46,078 nt of DNA from a virus, in the IMG/VR virus record IMGVR_UViG_3300032265_000684, positions 1 through 46,078 of that record; one strand, given 5' to 3'. A program made the position numbers and the translations under genes. The first letter of the stretch is position 1, and each line of letters opens with the position of its first letter. Positions 1 through 9,521 of the stretch are shown here, one piece after another. The notes under the pieces are model-generated. The model worked only from the letters and a program-made list of their open reading frames with translations, did no database searches and was not told the DNA's origin.

Positions 1-23
1 CTTAAAGGAAAAGGATATCTATA

Positions 24-323
24 ATGGCAGTCTATGGAATAACCAGTCCTTATTATTCAACTTCTCAAAATAGATCTTATCTAGATGTGATCAACTTTCG
101 TGATATTCCCTCGACCGTAGATGATTTAGTATATGCATTAGATAAAAAATACGAACATAGACCGGAACTGTTGGCCTACGACCTCTACGGTGATGTTGCT
201 CTATGGTGGGTATTTGCTGTCCGTAATAAAAACATCATCCAAGATCCGGTTTTTGATATGGTCGCAGGATTAAAAATATACCTACCAAGTTTACCAAGTC
301 TACGTTCTGCTTTGGGGATATAA
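24..323 (+). CDS. 53: Baseplate wedge protein, gp53-like
   Basis: A 99-aa protein resembling T4 gp53, which joins wedges during baseplate assembly at the tail tip. The sequence carries the hallmark pattern of this family: a short N-terminal stretch ending in RSYLDVINFRDIP, then an acidic-aromatic core with DLYGDVALWWVFAVRNKN and IIQDP, and a hydrophobic C-terminal end. In this family the W-W/F-x-x-x-x-x-N-x-I-x-DP segment is typical. T4 gp53 is about twice as long (196 aa), so this is the compact form. The ATG follows a strong AAGGAAAAGGA ribosome site. The next gene starts directly after its stop codon, which suggests coupled translation with the hub genes. The family call rests on motif memory, without an alignment. 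Confidence 0.8.
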   Translation: MAVYGITSPYYSTSQNRSYLDVINFRDIPSTVDDLVYALDKKYEHRPELLAYDLYGDVALWWVFAVRNKNIIQDPVFDMVAGLKIYLPSLPSLRSALGI

Positions 324-3300
324 ATGCCAATTAATGGTCAAGCCAACGCAAGGAATTTTTTTAAAAATTTATACGGTAATCCGGGTGACGGCAAAGCCAA
401 CAATGACGTGTTTACCAACATGAATCTTGATCAACATGGCAATGTTATCAATGGTGGGAGTTCTGCGGTAGTTACAAGTTCCGCCGCTGTTGAAAGAAAA
501 ACCCCAACAGCAACGGCGTCTACCTCATCGAGGACCACTATTAAAGGATCCACAGAAAAAAATGTCTTATCAACCTATAGATCTTATACGTATCGATTTA
601 CTCTAGCCTGTCTAAATCGAGACGAAATAAACAATCCCAATACCTATACACATCCCAATGCTCTAAAATTAATAGTATTAAAATCTGGAGGAAAAGGACC
701 TAATGCAATAAACGAAGGTCTTAGCAATTCTCTTAAAAATCAAATTACTGCCAGTCAAAATTTATTAAATGCGGCTGAAGTTAGCCAAAGTGAATCGACC
801 AAGGCCACTCAAACTATTGATAGATTAAATTCTGTGCCCAAGCTGGTTGAAAGTTTCAACAAATACAGTGCCGGCCAATACGACATGTATATCGAAAATG
901 TCCAGATTGAAACAATCGCAACATTTACTCAAATGGCAAATGCTACCCTACCTACAACTATTGGATTTGATGTTATAGAACCGTATAGTGTCAATGGATT
1001 TTTAGAAGCACTGGCCACGTCGGCTAGGGCCGCAGGATGGGATACATATATTGAAGCTCCGTATGTGCTGTTGGTAGAATGGATCGGTTATCCCGATTCT
1101 TCGACATTTTCTGAACCAGAACCTCTAAAAGAAAAAAGATATATTACAATTAAATTTAGTGGAATGGAAGTAGATATCACTGAAAAAGGCACTGTATATA
1201 AATGTTCGGTTTTTCCCTGGGGGGATGTCGCTCACGGAATATCTGGAAAATTAACCGCAAACACGTCTGTCGAAGGAAGCACAGTTGGTGAAATATTGTC
1301 AGAGTTGGTAAAGGCATTCAATAATCAACTGACTGTTGACCGTAATCAAACGCAACAGAATACCAATCAGGCCAACGCCCTCCATGATCTGTTTGATATA
1401 AAATTTGATACCGTTGACAACACTGGTAATTTTATTAAAGATCCTTCTCCAAGTATTGGAGATGCGGTAGGACAATATCAATCAACTGATATTAGCGATT
1501 CGGTATTATACAGCGAAAAAGATGCCAAACTAATAGCCATGTTAGATCCACAAAATCAAACACAGGATGGTGTAAATTATCCCAATCGTGATGCTACAGC
1601 ATCGACCTATAAAGTAGTCAGCGCCGGCTCTGATAAAAAACCTCAGATAGCTTTTAACGCTGGTTCAAACCTTAGAGACATCATCGCCGAAGTGATCGTC
1701 AATAGCGAATATGTTAGAAGCACTCTAAAAGATATGTATGAAAATGGCGGTGAAAAAAGTGTAGACCCTGACGGGTTTGTAAATTATTTTTTAATTCGAG
1801 TAGACACTGAAGAGTTGCCTGGGCGAGACGAAATACGTAATACGCCACTGAGGAAATATATTTTTAGGATATCTCCTTATAAGGTGTTGCGCAGTAAATT
1901 TCCCGGATTTGCTAAATTAGAACAACCTCTGAAAGATTTAGAAAAGAATAGCTGTCGTTCTTATGACTATATATACACGGGAAAAAATACAGAAATACTT
2001 GATTTTAAGTTACAGTACAACTATTTATTTTATGAAGGATTGCCTCGAGGCGACGGTATTAATGATTCGCCTAAAACCAAAGACACTCCGTCTCCTGTAA
2101 ATCCTACCAAGCCAACGGAAAATGGAAAATCTCAAACAGAAGCCGAAAAAAATAAAGATTTAGCCAATCCTTCTAATCCCGTATCAAGGACAGCAATTTT
2201 GCCTCCTGACAGTTATTCTATAGGGGATTCGGTGCAACGTCAAGATGATCCTTATTTTGTTCTGGCTGAAAATCTACACAGAGCCTTGATCGACCCACGG
2301 GCCAGCATGGTGTTGGCCAACATCAATATCATGGGAGATCCTTTCTTTTTAGTAACAGGAGGGATAGGTAATCAAGTTAAAACAAGCGATAGATCGAGCA
2401 GTATAGATTTTACACAGGCACAGCATTTATATGGAGATATGATAGTTGACATTAAATTTCAAAATCCTCAAGATATCGGCGACAACGGTTTTATAACCTA
2501 CAATAAAAAGGTCACGAGTCCCTTCCACGGAGCCTATATTATAAACAAGATTGTTAGTACGTTCAAGGAAGGACAATTCAAACAAAATTTAGAACTACGC
2601 AAAATAGCAGGCCAAGACCCTACCAATACTGTACAGGTATTGGATCGAGATAACGGAACTACAGGATCAGAAGACAAAGCGGGAGCTCCTACTACAGATG
2701 CTAGAGATAAATCTAAAGCATCTGTAGCTGGCAATGATGTTCCTCTATCACAGTATAAACTTGGCGCTGTTAATCCTTATAGCAACTATAGTAATCTTGC
2801 TGATGGATTGGGGTCTGGGCCACTGACTCAGTCATTTGGTGCGGCAACAAACGGAATAGGAAAATTTACAGCACAGGCCAATATATATGGTAATTCTGTC
2901 GTGGGAGGAACTCCTTCTCCTATAATCAATTGGAATTTAACTTCGCTATCTGTAGCAGGTGTTAATGATAAAATAGCCAATATACAGGGAAACATCAATT
3001 CAGCACTTCCTCCATATCTTGTCAATCCAAATTTACAGTTGACAGGATTAACCAATGGATTAATTGGCAATACGACTGAAAAATTAAATTCTATTTACAA
3101 CACCATTCCGACATCTGTCGACATATCACAGGCGATCGCCGACGGATTGGTTGTCAAGGATGTTAAAAATCTAAACAACATTCCTGCCACTCAACCAAAA
3201 ACTGTAGCTCCTCCAACTCCGTTGACGGTAGATGATCAACAGGTTCTCGCAACCAAAGGCGCACAAGGATTAGCCGATCGTCTTGGAGTTAGTGTATCAG

Positions 3301-3401
3301 AGTTGTCGTCGGATGTTAAAAAGGCCGCTTCGACATTTTTAGCATCAAATAATAGTCCGCTAGGAAAATTATTAAATGGTGCAATATCTAAACTAGGGTA
3401 A
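324..3401 (+). CDS. Large virion structural protein, baseplate hub candidate
   Basis: A 1025-aa protein whose ATG directly abuts the stop of the gp53-like gene and whose end lies 3 nt before the gp5-like gene. No enzyme motif is visible. The first 100 residues are Thr/Ser-rich and low complexity. Residues about 180-330 contain a compact domain with the segments FDVIEPYSVNGFLEAL, GWDTYIEAPYVLLVEWIGYP and YITIKFSGMEVDITEKG. Residues about 560-640 contain FRISPYKVL and a segment ending FKLQYNYLFYEGLPRGDG. Residues about 650-790 include ALIDPRASMVLANINIMGDP and HGAYIINKIVSTF. The C-terminal 200 residues are Asn/Pro/Ser-rich. Placement between gp53 and gp5 homologues and the tube-like beta-rich core suggest a hub protein with a gp27-like role. 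That role is inference from position, and a peripheral baseplate protein is an alternative. Confidence 0.6.
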   Translation: MPINGQANARNFFKNLYGNPGDGKANNDVFTNMNLDQHGNVINGGSSAVVTSSAAVERKTPTATASTSSRTTIKGSTEKNVLSTYRSYTYRFTLACLNRDEINNPNTYTHPNALKLIVLKSGGKGPNAINEGLSNSLKNQITASQNLLNAAEVSQSESTKATQTIDRLNSVPKLVESFNKYSAGQYDMYIENVQIETIATFTQMANATLPTTIGFDVIEPYSVNGFLEALATSARAAGWDTYIEAPYVLLVEWIGYPDSSTFSEPEPLKEKRYITIKFSGMEVDITEKGTVYKCSVFPWGDVAHGISGKLTANTSVEGSTVGEILSELVKAFNNQLTVDRNQTQQNTNQANALHDLFDIKFDTVDNTGNFIKDPSPSIGDAVGQYQSTDISDSVLYSEKDAKLIAMLDPQNQTQDGVNYPNRDATASTYKVVSAGSDKKPQIAFNAGSNLRDIIAEVIVNSEYVRSTLKDMYENGGEKSVDPDGFVNYFLIRVDTEELPGRDEIRNTPLRKYIFRISPYKVLRSKFPGFAKLEQPLKDLEKNSCRSYDYIYTGKNTEILDFKLQYNYLFYEGLPRGDGINDSPKTKDTPSPVNPTKPTENGKSQTEAEKNKDLANPSNPVSRTAILPPDSYSIGDSVQRQDDPYFVLAENLHRALIDPRASMVLANINIMGDPFFLVTGGIGNQVKTSDRSSSIDFTQAQHLYGDMIVDIKFQNPQDIGDNGFITYNKKVTSPFHGAYIINKIVSTFKEGQFKQNLELRKIAGQDPTNTVQVLDRDNGTTGSEDKAGAPTTDARDKSKASVAGNDVPLSQYKLGAVNPYSNYSNLADGLGSGPLTQSFGAATNGIGKFTAQANIYGNSVVGGTPSPIINWNLTSLSVAGVNDKIANIQGNINSALPPYLVNPNLQLTGLTNGLIGNTTEKLNSIYNTIPTSVDISQAIADGLVVKDVKNLNNIPATQPKTVAPPTPLTVDDQQVLATKGAQGLADRLGVSVSELSSDVKKAASTFLASNNSPLGKLLNGAISKLG

Positions 3402-3404
3402 ACA

Positions 3405-5627
3405 ATGGCACAAGATTATTTTGGATCAAAAAACAAATCTAGTCCCGGCCCTGGCCCCTATCTAGCAGAGGTAGTGAACCATCTCGATCAAACCTATATG
3501 GGAACCCTCGAAGTCGCATTATTGAATAGATTAGCCACGACTGACGTGTCTCTCAAATCAGCAACTTGGACCGTTAGATATATGAGCCCTTTTGCCGGAG
3601 TGACCAGTGCTCGTTTCCAAGGAAATAATTCTGGTGATTTTAATGACGTACAAAAAAGTTACGGCATGTGGATGGTTCCTCCGGATGTAGGAACCACGGT
3701 GATGGTTATATTTCCAGAAGGTGCAGGCATTGGCTATTGGATAGGCTGTGTTCCTGACATGTACCAGAATCATATGATGCCGGGGATCGCCTCCAGCCAG
3801 AATGTAGCCATGACCACGGCACAAGAACAAAAATATGGCACACGAAATTTACCTGTGGCAGAATTTAACAAAAAGACCAATGACGGAAATAATCAAAATA
3901 TTTCAAAGCTGGCTAAACCAGTGCATCCTTTTGCTGATCGACTGCTTGAACAGGGATTGATATTGGATACTATTCGAGGAGTTACATCCAGCAGTGCCCG
4001 TAGAGAATTACCTAGCCAGGTATTTGGTATCAGTACTCCTGGACCTGTAGACACATCAGACGGTGCACCTAAGAGAAAAATAGGATTTGACGGTAACAAG
4101 GTCTTTCCTGTTAGTAGATTGGGAGGCAGTACCTTTGTCATGGATGACGGTGATCAACATGGACAGAACGAACTGGTCCGTATCCGTACACGCACGGGTC
4201 ATCAAATACTGCTACATAATTCTTCAGATTTAATCTATATAGCCAACAGCAAAGGTACAGCTTGGATAGAGTTAACCAGCAACGGCAAAATAGATGTCTA
4301 TGCCGAAGACTCAGTTAGCATACACACCAAGGGAGATTTTAATCTGCGTGCTGACAGAGATTTTAATCTAGAAGCTGGTCGTAATTTTAATATTGCCGCC
4401 AATAAAGATTTTAATCTCAATGTGTCTCAAAACTCGAGTATAATAACCAATACTGTTAAATTTAATGTAGCTGGAGATTACAATCTTGGAGTAACAGGCT
4501 CTATCATAATGGCCGCAACTGCCAATATCAGTTCAGCGGCAGGAGCAGAAAATAAAATATCTGCCAGCGGTAAACTCAGCATGGCCGGTGCTGCCGTTAC
4601 AGTGGGAGCCCAAGGCAAATTGTCTGTAAGTGGCGCTACTCTGGTGGCAGCCGCTGGACGCATAGACCTTAATGGTCCTGCTGCCGACAGTCCTTCCTCA
4701 ACCGATAGTCCCGAAGCTCCTATAGGTTTACCCTTGTTTAGCAATCCACAGCGTGCAGGCGGGACTGCTTGGGGTAACGGTGCGTTTTATAAAACCGACC
4801 CCATCATATCAATCATGCAACGCATACCTAGTCATGAGCCGTGGGATCAACACGAAAATACCAATCCATCACAATTTAGCACAGACAAAACAGATAGTTC
4901 TATAGGATATGGGGACGGTGACGCCACCGCCACTACACCATATCCAGCCAGGAACGGGCCATCTGGTGATCGAGGTACTGTACAGGGTCAACCATTCTCT
5001 TGGACCACCGATCAGCCATTTTTGACTAAGATAAAAGAAGTCTGTGGTAGATTAGGGTTTGATCCTTTGGATCTAATAGGCATCATGTATCTAGAATCTG
5101 CGGCTTCTATGGATCCCGCCAAACCTAATGGTGTCGGTTACTTTGGATTAATACAGTTTGGTGGTACTGCCGCACAGACATTGAAAACTTCAACCAGCGC
5201 ACTAGCCGCTATGACTCGTGTTGGACAGATGGACTATGTAGAGAAATTCTTCAAGTATTTGGGTTGGCCCAGCAACAAGGTTGCTAGTCCTGCCCCTATC
5301 GCAAACATTTATATGACAGTATTCCTTCCAGAATTTAGATTTGCTGGCCTAGATGATAAAGTGGCAGTTAGAGATGATCCTAAAACAGGTGCTTATTATA
5401 AAGGTAATCCAAGTTTTGATCCAAGTCCTAAGAAAGGTTATATAACTCCTCGCATGGTACAAGAAGCCGCGTTGATACAGAAACGTGCGGCTCTACAGTG
5501 TTTGGCCAATGCCGGAGTGGGGAAAGATTTGATCGTTCCGCTGTCCTCTGGCAAAAACCAAGTGGTCTCTGGTAGCGGAATTCCTGTAACCACAGGTGCA
5601 GGATTGCCTCTAACTACAGGAAAATAA
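3405..5627 (+). CDS. 5: Baseplate central spike protein, gp5-like, with C-terminal lytic transglycosylase
   Basis: A 740-aa membrane- and wall-puncturing spike at the centre of the baseplate. Residues about 15-125 form a gp5-type OB-fold (AEVVNHLDQTYMGTLEVALL, then GTTVMVIFPEG and GYWIGCVPD). Residues about 240-430 form a triple-stranded beta-helix: HQILLHNSSDLIYI, a run of repeats of the type GDFNLRADRDFNLEAGRNFN, then Ala/Ser-rich repeats. After a Pro/Ser/Asp linker, residues about 535-665 look like a goose-lysozyme/SLT-fold transglycosylase. They contain IMYLESAASM with candidate catalytic Glu564, and GYFGLIQFGG near residue 578. In T4 gp5 a T4-lysozyme domain sits between OB-fold and beta-helix, whereas here a different muralytic domain is at the C-terminus. 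The gene follows the hub candidate with a 3-nt gap. Confidence 0.85.
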   Translation: MAQDYFGSKNKSSPGPGPYLAEVVNHLDQTYMGTLEVALLNRLATTDVSLKSATWTVRYMSPFAGVTSARFQGNNSGDFNDVQKSYGMWMVPPDVGTTVMVIFPEGAGIGYWIGCVPDMYQNHMMPGIASSQNVAMTTAQEQKYGTRNLPVAEFNKKTNDGNNQNISKLAKPVHPFADRLLEQGLILDTIRGVTSSSARRELPSQVFGISTPGPVDTSDGAPKRKIGFDGNKVFPVSRLGGSTFVMDDGDQHGQNELVRIRTRTGHQILLHNSSDLIYIANSKGTAWIELTSNGKIDVYAEDSVSIHTKGDFNLRADRDFNLEAGRNFNIAANKDFNLNVSQNSSIITNTVKFNVAGDYNLGVTGSIIMAATANISSAAGAENKISASGKLSMAGAAVTVGAQGKLSVSGATLVAAAGRIDLNGPAADSPSSTDSPEAPIGLPLFSNPQRAGGTAWGNGAFYKTDPIISIMQRIPSHEPWDQHENTNPSQFSTDKTDSSIGYGDGDATATTPYPARNGPSGDRGTVQGQPFSWTTDQPFLTKIKEVCGRLGFDPLDLIGIMYLESAASMDPAKPNGVGYFGLIQFGGTAAQTLKTSTSALAAMTRVGQMDYVEKFFKYLGWPSNKVASPAPIANIYMTVFLPEFRFAGLDDKVAVRDDPKTGAYYKGNPSFDPSPKKGYITPRMVQEAALIQKRAALQCLANAGVGKDLIVPLSSGKNQVVSGSGIPVTTGAGLPLTTGK

Positions 5628-5630
5628 ATA
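5623..5630 (+). promoter_or_regulatory. T4-type late promoter motif AATAAATA
   Basis: AATAAATA matches the T4 late promoter consensus TATAAATA at 7 of 8 positions. It overlaps the stop codon of the gp5-like gene. Only GTACC (5 nt) separates it from the ATG of the gp25-like gene. With T4 geometry, where the motif spans about -13 to -6, transcription would begin at about the start codon. Confidence 0.5.
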
Positions 5631-5635
5631 GTACC

Positions 5636-6109
5636 ATGCCATATAAAAATATTGAAATTACTGTTCCCAACGCTGTTAATCAGGTTTCGGTGCAGACTGA
5701 CCACTACTATAAAGGATTCAGCAGTGTTGACAACGGCAATAAGAATTCTAGTCTCTATGATTTTGATTTGATCAAACAGGATATCATCAACAACTTTAAT
5801 ACTCGTCGAGGTGAACGAGTGATGAATCCCACCTATGGCAGTGTCATCTGGGATCTACTAATGGAGCCATTGACTGAAGATGTGCGACAGGTATTATCAG
5901 ACGACATAACTGCGATTTGCACCAGCGATCCTCGAGTGACCCCATTGCAGATAGACATCACGGAGTATGAGCAAGGATATCTGTTAGAGCTGACTCTACA
6001 GCTGGTAAATTTGAATCAATCTGCCAACTTGAAATTGACATTTGATCAAAATATTGGTCTTACCGTATCGCAAACGCCTGTTACAACAGCAAATTATAAC
6101 CCAGGTTAA
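5636..6109 (+). CDS. 25: Baseplate wedge protein, gp25-like (GPW/gp25 family)
   Basis: A 157-aa wedge component that in contractile systems nucleates sheath assembly from the baseplate. It has the family core: FDLIKQDIINNFNTRRGER followed by VMNPTYGSVIWDLLMEPLTE, then a beta-rich tail with LLELTLQLVNLNQSANLKL. The N-R-R/K-G-E-R-x-x-x-P-x-x-G stretch is the diagnostic signature of GPW/gp25 proteins. T4 gp25 is 132 aa, and the extra length here is an N-terminal strand segment and a short polar C-terminus. It lies 8 nt after the spike gene and 33 nt before the gp6-like gene, a common order in T4-like phages of aquatic bacteria. No clear ribosome site precedes the ATG, but a late promoter motif does. 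Confidence 0.93.
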   Translation: MPYKNIEITVPNAVNQVSVQTDHYYKGFSSVDNGNKNSSLYDFDLIKQDIINNFNTRRGERVMNPTYGSVIWDLLMEPLTEDVRQVLSDDITAICTSDPRVTPLQIDITEYEQGYLLELTLQLVNLNQSANLKLTFDQNIGLTVSQTPVTTANYNPG

Positions 6110-6115
6110 TCCTCC

Positions 6116-6123
6116 AATAAATA
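6116..6123 (+). promoter_or_regulatory. T4-type late promoter motif AATAAATA
   Basis: The motif lies in the 33-nt gap between the gp25- and gp6-like genes, 19 nt before the gp6 ATG. A predicted start about 6 nt downstream leaves a leader of about 14 nt that includes the weak ribosome site AAAAGAAAA. Confidence 0.55.
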
Positions 6124-6142
6124 CGCTATCTAAAAGAAAACT

Positions 6143-9100
6143 ATGACTATTCCAGCAACCAATTCTCAATTACTAGTAGCCCAAGATTGGACTAAGATCT
6201 ATCAATCATTCCGCAACGCAGATTTCCAAAGCTACGACTTTGAAACACTGCGCCGTAGTATGATCAACTATCTACAACAGAATTACCCAGAAGATTTTAA
6301 TGACTACATAGATTCTAGTGAATACATGGCCTTGGTTGAGTTGATAGCCTATCTAGGACAGAATTTAAGTTTCCGTATCGATCTTAATGCTCGTGAAAAT
6401 TTTCTTGAAACAGCACAGCGGCGTGACAGCATACTGAGATTGGCACAGTTGGTCAGTTATGTGCCTAGTCGCAACACTCCAGCCAGTGGACTGTTAAAAA
6501 TGGTAGGCGTCGCTACCACAGACAATATTTTTGACAGTAACGGCAATAATCTAGCCAATACACAGATCCAGTGGAACGATGCTACAAATTCTAATTGGTA
6601 TAGTCAGTTTATCACCATATTAAATTCTGCCATGAGTGGTGGTTATGTGTTTGGTAATCCTCAAGGTAGAGACACTATAGGCGGCGTCCTTACAGAAGAA
6701 TATAGTTTTAACAGTAGCAATACCGATGTTCCGGCTTACTCTTTTTCAAAAGCTATCAGCGGAGTCACAACTAATTTTGAGATCGTGCCTGCTACATTTT
6801 TAGGTAAGACCTATATTTACGAACAGACTCCGATTCCCGGAAATGCTCTTAGTTTTCTCTATCAGAATGACAACAATGGATCAGGCAGTGTAGGAACAGG
6901 ATTTTTCTTGTTGTTCAAACAGGGATCATTGACCGCGGTTAATTTTAACATAGATACTCCAGTGCCTAATGAAATCGTTGGAGTCAATGCATCTAACATC
7001 AACAATACAGATGTATGGTTGTGGCAGTTAACCTCCAATGGTAATTATTCAAATTTATGGACACAGGTCCCCAGCACGACTGGAAATAATGTTATCTATA
7101 ACAGCCTAAATCAACAGACACGTAATATCTACAGCGTGCGTACTAGAGATCAAGATCAGATAGATTTAAATTTTGCCGATGGTAGTTTTGGCAATTTGCC
7201 TAAGGGACAGTTTCAGTTATTTTATCGTGTCAGCAATGGATTAAGTTATTCTATCACTCCATCACAGATGAGTGGTATTGCTCTAAAAGTTCCTTATTTT
7301 AATAAATCAGGACAACCGCAAACGCTGACCTTGACCCTGGCTCTACAGTATACTGTCAGCAACGCTGCCACTGCTGAAACCAATGCCAGCATACAGACCA
7401 ACGCACCTCAGGCTTATTACACACAGAATCGTATGGTTACCGCTGAAGATTATAATATAACTCCGTTGACCGTCAGTACCAACATATTGAAAATAAAAAG
7501 CGTGGCTCGTACGACAAGTGGATTGAGCAAATATTTTGACCTTAGTGATGTGACAGGGAAATACAGCTCGACTAATATCTTTGCCAGTGATGGTATATTA
7601 TATAAGTCACAACAAGAAGAAAATTTCCAATTTACCTTTACTAGTAAAAACGATATATTTGTTATTATTAAAAAACAGATTGAACCATTGCTGTTAAATC
7701 CGGGATTGCGATCATTCTACTTAGATAAATGGCCGCGTGCCCTGATGAGTGATTTCAATTTCCATTGGAATCTGTCTAATAAAATTGCTGGTCAAAGTCA
7801 AGGTTATCTCTATGATGCCGATAATAATAAAGCTCCTCAATCTCTAGGATCTTTTGCCAATAATAATCTAATCTATGCGATACAAGGTGCCCTACTACAA
7901 TTTGATAACGGAATCTGGACCACAATCAGTCAGGTAACCGGAGATGGAGCCAACGGCGGTCTAGGTAATTTAGACAATGGTCAAGGACCATTGGTATTGA
8001 GTTCAGTGGTACCAGACGGTGCACTGCTTACAGAAATTATCCCTGTATTTGTCAACAACTATACCTATGCCTTTGAAAGCCAACTGGTCAGTCTCTGCCT
8101 AAATCAACGTAATTTTGGATTAACATTTGATATCGTATCTCGTACCTGGGTTATAATTACAGATACTAATCTAGACCTATCTAGCCCCTTTAGTTTAGAT
8201 CATCATAGAAATTTAGAAAATCTTAATCTAGACGCCAGTTGGTTAATCGCATTTAATTGGATCGGCGATGCTTATAAAGTACGTTATAGATTTACAGATT
8301 ACATATTTGAAAGTGATCGTCAAACAGCTTTTTATGTAGATAGGACTACGACGAATTATGATTTCACTGACAACAAAGTTATAAAAGATCAAATTGACAT
8401 CTTATCAATCAATGCACGACCTAACAATAATGCCGCAGGTATAGGACAGGATTTAGTCTGGCAGATAGACAATTCGATAGTACAGGCAGACGGATATATC
8501 GAACCTAAACGTGTCAAAGTCAGCTTTTATGAAAATGTACAGACCAAGCAGATAGATAACCCAGATGCTTTTGTTAATATAGTGGGAGTTAATTTAGCTA
8601 CTACAGGAACCAATTATGCATCTAATTATGTTGTTTTCAAATTAACCAGCGATGGCGCCACGAGTCAGTTATATACTGGCGCGGTGAATGCTAATTTTGC
8701 CACCCCAAACGATGCCGCATTTGCTATCAACAATGAATTAATATCTGCAAACTATGGAGATCTATTTTATTTCTATGATAATAACTATGATGTAGTTAAG
8801 AGTTATACTCCTACCTCTATCAATTCTTTAGATCCTTGGACCTATGAATATCAATATACTGCCTATCCTGGTAGAGCCGGAATTAAATTCCATTATATAC
8901 ATAACAGCGGAGAAGAAGTAAGGATAGATCCGGCTAAAAGTAATATTATAGACATCTATGTACTAACCGCTGATTATGATACGGCATTTAGGAATTGGTT
9001 GATTTCTGGAATAGGTACCGAGCCGAGTCTTCCTACCAGCGCCGGCCTTGAAAGCAATTATAGTGGTAAACTAGAACTGGTTAAATCTATCAGTGATCAG

Positions 9101-9517
9101 ATTGTATATCAACCGGTTAGTTATAGGATATTGTTTGGAAATACAGCAGATTTAAGTTTAAGAGCCACATTCAAGGCTGTACAAAATCCCAACAGCACCT
9201 CCAGCTCTAATAATATTATTTCTAGAATATTAAATGCTATCAATGCGTTTTTTGCTCTTGAAAATTGGGACTTTGGCCAGAGTTTCTACTTCAGCGAACT
9301 GTCTACCTATGTGATGAACATAATGACACCTGACATCACTAACTTTATTATCGTACCTTTGAGTTCAAACAGCGGATTTGGCAGTTTGTACGAAGTGTCT
9401 TGCCAAAGCAATGAAATCCTTATCAGTGGAGCCACAGCGGCAAATATACAGGTAATCAGCGCAATCACAGCCAGTCAATTAAATTCGACAAAATCAATCA
9501 CCACCAACGGAAGCTGA
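6143..9517 (+). CDS. 6: Baseplate wedge protein, gp6-like
   Basis: A 1124-aa protein of the gp6/baseplate J-like group that forms the inner wedge ring holding the baseplate together. The N-terminal 120 residues are highly typical: FETLRRSMINYLQQNYPEDF, SSEYMALVELIAYLGQNLS, FRIDLNARENFLETAQRRDS and LVSYVPSRNTPASG. The J-like core follows, including a segment ending AYYTQNRMVTAEDYN and NILKIKSVARTTSG around residues 420-460. T4 gp6 is 660 aa, so this version carries several hundred extra residues, mainly Asn/Thr/Ser-rich beta-type inserts at about 110-330 and 560-900. It is followed after 4 nt by the 4515-aa gene, so the two are probably cotranscribed and may contact each other in the wedge. 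Confidence 0.92.
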   Translation: MTIPATNSQLLVAQDWTKIYQSFRNADFQSYDFETLRRSMINYLQQNYPEDFNDYIDSSEYMALVELIAYLGQNLSFRIDLNARENFLETAQRRDSILRLAQLVSYVPSRNTPASGLLKMVGVATTDNIFDSNGNNLANTQIQWNDATNSNWYSQFITILNSAMSGGYVFGNPQGRDTIGGVLTEEYSFNSSNTDVPAYSFSKAISGVTTNFEIVPATFLGKTYIYEQTPIPGNALSFLYQNDNNGSGSVGTGFFLLFKQGSLTAVNFNIDTPVPNEIVGVNASNINNTDVWLWQLTSNGNYSNLWTQVPSTTGNNVIYNSLNQQTRNIYSVRTRDQDQIDLNFADGSFGNLPKGQFQLFYRVSNGLSYSITPSQMSGIALKVPYFNKSGQPQTLTLTLALQYTVSNAATAETNASIQTNAPQAYYTQNRMVTAEDYNITPLTVSTNILKIKSVARTTSGLSKYFDLSDVTGKYSSTNIFASDGILYKSQQEENFQFTFTSKNDIFVIIKKQIEPLLLNPGLRSFYLDKWPRALMSDFNFHWNLSNKIAGQSQGYLYDADNNKAPQSLGSFANNNLIYAIQGALLQFDNGIWTTISQVTGDGANGGLGNLDNGQGPLVLSSVVPDGALLTEIIPVFVNNYTYAFESQLVSLCLNQRNFGLTFDIVSRTWVIITDTNLDLSSPFSLDHHRNLENLNLDASWLIAFNWIGDAYKVRYRFTDYIFESDRQTAFYVDRTTTNYDFTDNKVIKDQIDILSINARPNNNAAGIGQDLVWQIDNSIVQADGYIEPKRVKVSFYENVQTKQIDNPDAFVNIVGVNLATTGTNYASNYVVFKLTSDGATSQLYTGAVNANFATPNDAAFAINNELISANYGDLFYFYDNNYDVVKSYTPTSINSLDPWTYEYQYTAYPGRAGIKFHYIHNSGEEVRIDPAKSNIIDIYVLTADYDTAFRNWLISGIGTEPSLPTSAGLESNYSGKLELVKSISDQIVYQPVSYRILFGNTADLSLRATFKAVQNPNSTSSSNNIISRILNAINAFFALENWDFGQSFYFSELSTYVMNIMTPDITNFIIVPLSSNSGFGSLYEVSCQSNEILISGATAANIQVISAITASQLNSTKSITTNGS

Positions 9518-9521
9518 ATAC

